A stretch of 39,450 bases of DNA from Dehalococcoidia bacterium (GTDB lineage Bacteria > Chloroflexota > Dehalococcoidia > Lucifugimonadales > UBA3495), in the NCBI GenBank assembly GCA_012959605.1, contig DUCU01000020.1, positions 1 through 39,450 of the forward strand. Direction: 5' to 3'. This document shows positions 33,853-39,450 of the stretch, one piece after another. Below the pieces are notes generated by a model. The model had not been told where the DNA came from and searched no databases. It worked only from the letters and a program-made list of their open reading frames with translations. Position numbers and translations under genes: made by a program. How positions within the stretch are numbered: position 1 is the stretch's first letter; each line of letters begins with the position of its first letter.

Positions 33853-34570
33853 AAACCGCACCGCACCAACCAGGGCTAAAATCAAAGCCCTTGAAGCAAC
33901 GCTGGGGTTCTCCTTCAAGGACCCCAGCATTTTGCATTTGGCGTTGGTGCATCGTTCCTATTGCAACGAGAACGGCATAGACCCCGCAGAGTGCTACGAA
34001 CGTCTGGAATTCTTGGGGGACGCCGTCCTGGAATTAGCCGTTTCCACCGAACTCTACACTCGGTTCCCCGACGCTGACGAAGGGGAATTAACCAAGACAC
34101 GTTCCTCCCTAGTCCGCCGTGAAACTCTGGCGAGCATTGCCCGCCGTATCGATTTGGGTAGTTACTTGTTCGTGGGCAAGGGTGTCGAGATTACCCATGG
34201 CCGTGAGCAGGACTCGGTTCTGGCGGCGGCGTTTGAAGCGTTGATCGCAGCCATCTACATCGACCAGGGCAACGAGTTCACTCGGCAGCTCATACTCAAA
34301 CTAATCAACGTCGAACTTTCCCAAGCCGAAAAGTCCGACGGCCCTCCGGAGAACCCCAAGTCCCAGCTTCAAGAGATGGTCCAAGGCCAAGGCATGGACC
34401 CTCCCGTATACCAACTGGCGCGCAGCACCGGACCGGATCATGACCCCGTATTTACGGTGGAGGTGCTGGTAAACGGACAGGTGGTGGGCACTGGCACCGG
34501 CGGCAAGAAATCAGATGCCGAAGGCGCTGCCGCCCGGGCCGCCTATGCCGCACTTTCCGGCCAGGTTTAG
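33839..34570 (+). CDS. rnc: Ribonuclease III
   Basis: Cleaves double-stranded RNA in rRNA and mRNA processing. About 243 residues: an RNase III domain with the signature ERLEFLGDAVLEL (54-66), which includes Glu57 and Asp61, and a C-terminal double-stranded RNA-binding domain (NPKSQLQEMVQGQG to AARAAYAAL). The fourth acidic site is partly altered: E. coli LADTVEAL is LAAAFEAL here, so the equivalent of Asp114 is Ala130 while Glu133 is kept. ATG at 33839 gives a 14-nt overlap with the DsbA-family gene; a GTG at 33788 is possible but would overlap more. ftsY follows, a common neighbour of rnc. Confidence 0.93.
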   Translation: MGLSRNRTAPTRAKIKALEATLGFSFKDPSILHLALVHRSYCNENGIDPAECYERLEFLGDAVLELAVSTELYTRFPDADEGELTKTRSSLVRRETLASIARRIDLGSYLFVGKGVEITHGREQDSVLAAAFEALIAAIYIDQGNEFTRQLILKLINVELSQAEKSDGPPENPKSQLQEMVQGQGMDPPVYQLARSTGPDHDPVFTVEVLVNGQVVGTGTGGKKSDAEGAAARAAYAALSGQV

Positions 34571-34641
34571 TTCATAATTAAAAGGCCTGATGGACCTAAC
34601 ACCCTCGGCACGTCCATTTCCAATCAACCACAGGACTTTTA

Positions 34642-35595
34642 ATGCTCAGATTCTTCAAACGGAACAAGAAAGAGAATATCGAACACACGCAGAACGCGGT
34701 TAAACCCAGCCGCGACCGGTGGTTTGGGCGCATTCTCAACGTACTCCGTTCATCGAAGCTAGACGATGCCCTTTGGGAAGAATTGGAAGAAATTCTCATT
34801 TCATCAGACGTGGGTGTGGAAACATCACTTCGCATCATTGAAGAACTTAAAGCCACTGTCAAAGAGAAGAAACTGGATTCCGGTGATGAGGTCTTTGAGT
34901 CGTTGAAAGAGTCTTTGGCAGCTGGGATGGAGCATGAAAACGCCGAATCTCTCTGGTTGGACGATACTGAGGTTAACGGCCCGTATGTGATACTGATGGT
35001 GGGCGTCAATGGGGTTGGCAAGACAACCAGTATCGCTAAGTTGGCACATCACTTCACCCAGGAAGGAAAAAGTGTCCTGCTGGGCGCCGGGGACACCTTC
35101 CGGGCTGCCGCTGCTGAGCAGTTGGAAATCCTTGGCAAGACGATTGGCGTAGATGTTATTAGGCACGAAGCTGGGGGCGATCCCGGCGCGGTGGCCTTTG
35201 ACGCCTACCAGGCCGCCAAGGCGCGCGGTATAGACGTGTTAATCATTGACACTGCCGGCCGCTTGCACACCAAGTCTAACCTGATGGAAGAACTGCAGAA
35301 GGTTCACCGGGTTCTGACCCGACTGGAGCCCAGCGCACCCCACCAGGTGATCCTGACCATGGACGCCACCACCGGCCACAACGGCCTGGCCCAAGCCAAA
35401 TCATTCAAGGAAGCAGTGGATTGTACCGGCGTATTCTTGGCCAAACTGGACGGAACCGCCCGGGGCGGCATTGTTCTTGCCATCAAGCAGGAACTCCAAG
35501 TGCCGATCCTGTTCATCGGCACGGGGGAAGGCGTCACCGACTTTGCACCATTCGATACGCGAGACTTCGTGGAATCGTTGCTGGCGCCCGTCTAA
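34642..35595 (+). CDS. ftsY: Signal recognition particle receptor FtsY
   Basis: The SRP receptor GTPase that delivers ribosome-nascent chains to the membrane translocon, 317 residues. A short basic N-terminus (RFFKRNKKE) replaces the long acidic domain of E. coli FtsY. The N domain (about 25-100) is followed by the G domain: GVNGVGKTT (G1, 121-129), DTFRAAAAEQL, DTAGR (203-207), the LDGTARGG motif and the closing GTGEGVTDFAPFD. ATG at 34642, 71 nt after rnc. Confidence 0.96.
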   Translation: MLRFFKRNKKENIEHTQNAVKPSRDRWFGRILNVLRSSKLDDALWEELEEILISSDVGVETSLRIIEELKATVKEKKLDSGDEVFESLKESLAAGMEHENAESLWLDDTEVNGPYVILMVGVNGVGKTTSIAKLAHHFTQEGKSVLLGAGDTFRAAAAEQLEILGKTIGVDVIRHEAGGDPGAVAFDAYQAAKARGIDVLIIDTAGRLHTKSNLMEELQKVHRVLTRLEPSAPHQVILTMDATTGHNGLAQAKSFKEAVDCTGVFLAKLDGTARGGIVLAIKQELQVPILFIGTGEGVTDFAPFDTRDFVESLLAPV

Positions 35596-35675
35596 CCGTC
35601 ACTGCCACAAGCCACCTCTACTCCTCTCACACTTGTGCCCCAACACGATTGCATCCGGCAAATGCTAAGTAAGCC

Positions 35676-38099
35676 GTGTTAGACGCTCTTAGCTGGTACA
35701 TAGCCGTCCAATTACTGGGATTCCTAGCATTTCCTGCGGGCTTTTTACTTTTCAAACGCCTGCCAGACCGTGGATTTACGCTAGCCAAACCCGCTGCAAT
35801 GGTCTTCTTCTCCTACGTCCTCTGGATGCTAGGCCTGTCCCACATTGCGCCCAACACCCAATTCACCATCGTTGCGATTCTAGTCGTTGCCGCGATTCCT
35901 TCTGTTTTACTTTTCCGCAAAAACTTAAACGAAATTAAAGAATTTATTCGGCAGAATTGGCCGATGTTGGTGGCAGCGGAGGTCTTGTTCCTGGGGTTCT
36001 TCCTCATGTGGCTGGGCATAATCTCCGAAGTACCAGCGATTAACCACACGGAAAAACCAATGGACTTTGGGTTCATGAACGCGGTGCTGCAGAGTCGGTT
36101 CTTCCCGCCTGAAGACCCGTGGTTATCTGGCAGTTCCATCAGCTACTACTACTTTGGCCATTTCATGATGGCCTTCCTGACCCAGATGACCGGCGTGGCC
36201 TCCAGCGTGGGTTACAACCTTGGCGTAGCTCTGGTGCCCGGTCTGGTGGCTATTGGCGCGTTTGGACTGGTCTATAACCTTGTCCGTCTGTCTGGCGGCA
36301 GTCTCAGAGCAGGGATGGTTTTTGGCGCGGTTGGTCCAGTGCTGATTCTGCTGGCTGGAAACCTGGAAGGCGTGGTGGAGTTTGTCCACCTGCAGAGCTG
36401 GGGTGGCAGTGGGTTCTGGGAGTGGGTCGGCATCAAGGGACTGGACGGGACGAATACCGGCTCCGGGATGTTCCCGGACAACCAATGGTGGTGGTTCAGG
36501 GCCAGCCGGGTGATAGACACTCTTTCCGGCGGTCAGAGCCTGGATTACACCATCACCGAGTTCCCGTTTTTCAGCTTCATTCTAGGCGACTTACATCCTC
36601 ACGTGATGAGCCTGCCATTCGTCATTTTAGGACTGGGCATTACCCTGAATTTCTTCCGGGCCACAGGCCAATTAGGGCTAGGCTGGTTGCGTGAAAACGC
36701 AGTTGAAGCCGCTGCCATTGCCCTCTTCATTGGTGCCTTAGCTTTCATAAACCTCTGGGACATGCCGGTCTTGGCCGCCATGCTGGCTGCCGCAGCGATG
36801 GTGAAAGCCTACGGAGATTGCAACGGAAGCCTAACTCGGGCCGCCCTTGGCGCGGTGATTGTGGTATTTCCGATCATCGTTTTAGCAATCGTGTTTTTCC
36901 TGCCGTTCTACAGCGATTTCGAAGCCCAGACGTCGGGCATCCTACCGCTACGAGACGTCAACACCCGACCCATCTTGCTGTTCTTAGTCATGGGGCCGCT
37001 AATCCTCTTGGCAGTCTCCTTCTTACTGCGCCAACTCCCAGGGTTGGTCCGACCATCTGATAACGACAGTTCAGGCGCGGTCATCGTCTTGGTCGTAGTA
37101 GCCACGCCGTTTCTGGTCTGGACTGGCCTGGCTTTCTTTACGACCTGGATCGACGACGGGGTAAGCGCTGCCTTCGGTGAAGTTGGCAGCCGAATGATCT
37201 TAGTGATTCCAGGTTTGCTGCTCGTCGGTATAGCTGGGTTCAGCGCCATGCAGCGGAGCAGACTCAAGCTGGAACCAACCACAGCTTTCCCGCTGCTAGT
37301 AGCTGGCTTGGCCTTTTACTTGTTGATTGGCGCAGAGATATTCTACGTGGTGGATCAATTTGGCGGCGGGTTCCGACGCATGAACACCGTGTTCAAAATC
37401 TACTACCAAGCCTGGTTATTGTTGGGGATCGTCGGATCCTACGGACTTTACTACCTGTGGTCAGCTCGATCATCAGTAAGCTGGCCAATTAATCTGGGTC
37501 GAATCCTGCCCGTTGGCCGGTACGTGTGGATCGCCACGGTCTCGGTGCTATTTTTGGCGTCGATGTACTTCCCGCTTGGCGCTGCGCTGGACAGGACCGG
37601 CGTGCTCCGTGACGGCCACTCAGTTACCGACAATACCCTGGACGGACTGGCTTTCCTGAAGCGATCGTCCCCTGGCGAATATGCCGCGATCGAGTGGTTG
37701 CGCGACGATGCGCCTTGGGGCCGGATGGTGGAAGCGGTGGGCGACGATTACACAGACTTTGCCAGAATTTCGTCCAGCACCGGCCTGCCCACTGTGCTTG
37801 GTTGGAAGGGCCATGAACTCCAATGGCGCGGTGCATCATCGTTCACCGGCCGGGAGGAAGACGTTAATTCCATCTACAGTAGCGCCGATTCTGGGCTGGT
37901 GCGTTCCTTGCTAGACGCCTACGATGTGCGCTACGTTTATCTAGGCTCAAGGGAGCGGCGCACCTATGGTGGAGATAACCTGGCGGACTTTGAACAATCC
38001 TCGGGCGCAATCGGCTCGGCAGGGTTCCTTAAAACCGCCTTTGAACAGGACGGCGTAATAGTCTACGAGATGGTTCAATCAACAGCAGAAAATAAATGA
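35676..38099 (+). CDS. DUF2298 (Chlor_Arch_YYY) membrane protein
   Basis: An 807-residue polytopic membrane protein of the DUF2298/TIGR03662 family, named for a YYY motif, here SYYYFGH. It has LPDRG near residue 32, TEFPFFSFILGDLHPH, and the loop FRRMNTVFKIYYQAW, and ends in a soluble extracytoplasmic part (STGLPTVLGWKGHELQW). It matches by eye the C-terminal half of the 1496-residue protein at 355-4845, so these are paralogues. Function unknown; surface glycan or glycoprotein assembly is inferred from the partner glycosyltransferase, whose start overlaps by four bases (ATGA). Start GTG at 35676 with only a weak ribosome-binding site. Confidence 0.88.
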   Translation: MLDALSWYIAVQLLGFLAFPAGFLLFKRLPDRGFTLAKPAAMVFFSYVLWMLGLSHIAPNTQFTIVAILVVAAIPSVLLFRKNLNEIKEFIRQNWPMLVAAEVLFLGFFLMWLGIISEVPAINHTEKPMDFGFMNAVLQSRFFPPEDPWLSGSSISYYYFGHFMMAFLTQMTGVASSVGYNLGVALVPGLVAIGAFGLVYNLVRLSGGSLRAGMVFGAVGPVLILLAGNLEGVVEFVHLQSWGGSGFWEWVGIKGLDGTNTGSGMFPDNQWWWFRASRVIDTLSGGQSLDYTITEFPFFSFILGDLHPHVMSLPFVILGLGITLNFFRATGQLGLGWLRENAVEAAAIALFIGALAFINLWDMPVLAAMLAAAAMVKAYGDCNGSLTRAALGAVIVVFPIIVLAIVFFLPFYSDFEAQTSGILPLRDVNTRPILLFLVMGPLILLAVSFLLRQLPGLVRPSDNDSSGAVIVLVVVATPFLVWTGLAFFTTWIDDGVSAAFGEVGSRMILVIPGLLLVGIAGFSAMQRSRLKLEPTTAFPLLVAGLAFYLLIGAEIFYVVDQFGGGFRRMNTVFKIYYQAWLLLGIVGSYGLYYLWSARSSVSWPINLGRILPVGRYVWIATVSVLFLASMYFPLGAALDRTGVLRDGHSVTDNTLDGLAFLKRSSPGEYAAIEWLRDDAPWGRMVEAVGDDYTDFARISSSTGLPTVLGWKGHELQWRGASSFTGREEDVNSIYSSADSGLVRSLLDAYDVRYVYLGSRERRTYGGDNLADFEQSSGAIGSAGFLKTAFEQDGVIVYEMVQSTAENK

Positions 38100-39450
38100 A
38101 CTGCAACCGGTTTCCAGGCCCGATGAAATCGGCCGTTTCACCGCGGAAACTTGCCCAAAAACTTTGGGGAGGTCGCTCCTTTGGCTGGCTGGAGGCCGGG
38201 TTTTTAGTCGTAATCGTCGTTGCGTTGGCGATGCGACTCTGGGAACTGGGCGGCCGTACTGTCCACTACGACGAGGCCATCCATCTGCACTTTTCCTGGC
38301 GACTTGCCGAGAGCAGTGGCGCGTTCCTCGGCTGGCCTTGGGTCTTTGGCACCGATTATATCCACTCACCTTGGATGCACGGCCCATTTCAGATAGAACT
38401 TGCCGCGCTGATCTTTAAGGTTTTTGGCGACACCGACGTCACTGCCAGAATCGGGTACATCGTCTTTGGCACTGCATTGGTAGCGGTGCCCTACTTCTTC
38501 CGCGACTACCTGGGGCGAACCGCCGCGCTGTTAGCCGCTGTCATGTTGACCGTGTCGCCAACCATGCTTTATTTCAGCAGATTTGGGCGCAACGACATCA
38601 TCATGGCTTTCTTCGCGGCCACTTTGTTGACCCTGATGTGGCGCTATATCCACGAGGGCCATCGACGCTATCTCTATTTATCATCGGCCATCATCGCCCT
38701 GATGTTCGCCACCAAAGAAACGGCTTACCTGGTGGTCGCCGTCTTTGGGCTCATCCTTTTCTTGTTCTCAATCGCCGACATCATTCCCTGGGCTTTGGGG
38801 CGCACTAAACTCTCCCAGGTGAGCCATTCCGCCGGGTTTTTGTTGCTGCTGATTACCCTCAGCCTGCCCCAGTGGTCGGCAGTATCAGGGTTGTTTCAGG
38901 ATATCTTTGGGCTAACGCTCACCAACCCGGATCCAGCGACCGGCAGCAACGTAGCCAACGTGGACGGAACGGTGGGCCTGGTTGGAGCGCCGGCTTGGGC
39001 TGGCAAAACACTGCTTCTGCCCGTCCAGGATCTGCCCATTGCCGCGCACATCGCGGTGGCTGTTGCGGGATTGGCATTACTGGCTTGGCTGGTCGGCCGT
39101 GGGCCTCTGGCAGCGCGACGAGTCGCCTGCCTAGTCGGAGTACCGTCGGCCGTCGCTGCCAGTATCCTCCTGCTGCTGTATCGCCCAATAGGAGAGTTTA
39201 TAGAAACCGGCGGAGTGCCAGTGATTGACCTGCCGTTGGCTGCATTACTGGGCGTCTGCGCACTATCAAGTTTGGTCTACTATAGATACCCGTTCCAACG
39301 AAGCACTTTGTTGTTATTCGTCCCGGCGTTGCTAACTACCCTCTATGCTGTTTTATTCACTCCGGTGGTGGATCTGGACGCAATCGTAAACGGGATTCTG
39401 CCCAGCCAGGTGACCATTGGCGCGGCCGCCAGTGGTCTGCCCATGAACTA
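38096..39450 (+). CDS. TIGR03663-like PMT-type glycosyltransferase (partial)
   Basis: The first 451 codons of a polytopic membrane protein; the frame is open to the window edge. The first helix (AGFLVVIVVALAMRLWEL) is followed by VHYDEAIHLHFSWRL, whose Asp59-Glu60 is the acidic pair of GT-C enzymes related to PMT/ArnT. Further visible motifs are PWMHGPFQ, TARIGYIVFG, SPTMLYFSRFGRNDI and FATKETAYL, all typical of the TIGR03663 group that occurs with TIGR03662 proteins in the same genomes. The start codon overlaps the stop of the DUF2298 gene (ATGA), so the two are translationally coupled. It probably moves a sugar from a lipid carrier to an extracytoplasmic acceptor; the acceptor is unknown. 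Confidence 0.85.
   Translation, partial: MNCNRFPGPMKSAVSPRKLAQKLWGGRSFGWLEAGFLVVIVVALAMRLWELGGRTVHYDEAIHLHFSWRLAESSGAFLGWPWVFGTDYIHSPWMHGPFQIELAALIFKVFGDTDVTARIGYIVFGTALVAVPYFFRDYLGRTAALLAAVMLTVSPTMLYFSRFGRNDIIMAFFAATLLTLMWRYIHEGHRRYLYLSSAIIALMFATKETAYLVVAVFGLILFLFSIADIIPWALGRTKLSQVSHSAGFLLLLITLSLPQWSAVSGLFQDIFGLTLTNPDPATGSNVANVDGTVGLVGAPAWAGKTLLLPVQDLPIAAHIAVAVAGLALLAWLVGRGPLAARRVACLVGVPSAVAASILLLLYRPIGEFIETGGVPVIDLPLAALLGVCALSSLVYYRYPFQRSTLLLFVPALLTTLYAVLFTPVVDLDAIVNGILPSQVTIGAAASGLPMN

Overview
The window is a gene-dense bacterial chromosome segment with moderate GC and no rRNA, tRNA, CRISPR array, phage or insertion sequence that I can see. The best lineage guess is Chloroflexota, of a Dehalococcoidia/SAR202-like type. 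This rests on two copies of the DUF2298 (Chlor_Arch_YYY) membrane family, a neighbouring TIGR03663-type gene, and a complex I operon without nuoE, nuoF or nuoG. The lineage is an inference from gene content, not from a phylogeny.

Layout. 355-8122 (minus strand): a 1496-residue fusion of a PMT-like glycosyltransferase with DUF2298, then gap, eno and a TIGR00725 Rossmann protein, which run as TIGR00725 > eno > gap with a terminator after gap. 8240-19399 (minus): an 11-subunit complex I operon, nuoABC-[two HicB-fold genes]-nuoDHIJKLMN, read from a TTGACA-N18-TATATT promoter at 19479-19508. 19598-22518 (minus): a CinA-like/NadD-like fusion predicted to act in NAD salvage, a flavin-reductase-fold protein and a TolB-like beta-propeller lipoprotein. 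22758-26170 (plus): amidohydrolase, trmD, a hot-dog thioesterase and a PHP phosphoesterase, closed by a terminator. 26591-30306 (plus): a DnaQ-DinG exonuclease-helicase and an OGG1-like glycosylase (DNA repair). 30317-32999 (minus): an MDR dehydrogenase, an 81-residue zinc-finger protein and a CCA-adding-type nucleotidyltransferase. 33220-39450 (plus): a DsbA-family oxidoreductase, rnc, ftsY, a stand-alone DUF2298 gene and a TIGR03663-type glycosyltransferase cut by the window edge.

The most striking observation is the DsbA-family gene at 33220-33852. It has a near-consensus promoter and a strong ribosome-binding site, but an in-frame TGA at codon 14. That codon falls exactly where this fold carries its catalytic cysteine. 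A GC-rich hairpin whose loop begins with G lies 21 nt past the TGA, inside the window expected of a bacterial SECIS. I read this as a candidate selenoprotein that ordinary gene calling would truncate, removing its active site.

Other points: two tandem HicB-fold genes lie inside the complex I operon; a CinA-like and a NadD-like domain are fused; perfect 12-bp hairpins enclose or overlap the translation starts of two genes; the glycosyltransferase/DUF2298 pair is fused at one locus and split at another; and conserved residues are replaced in TrmD, NuoM and RNase III.
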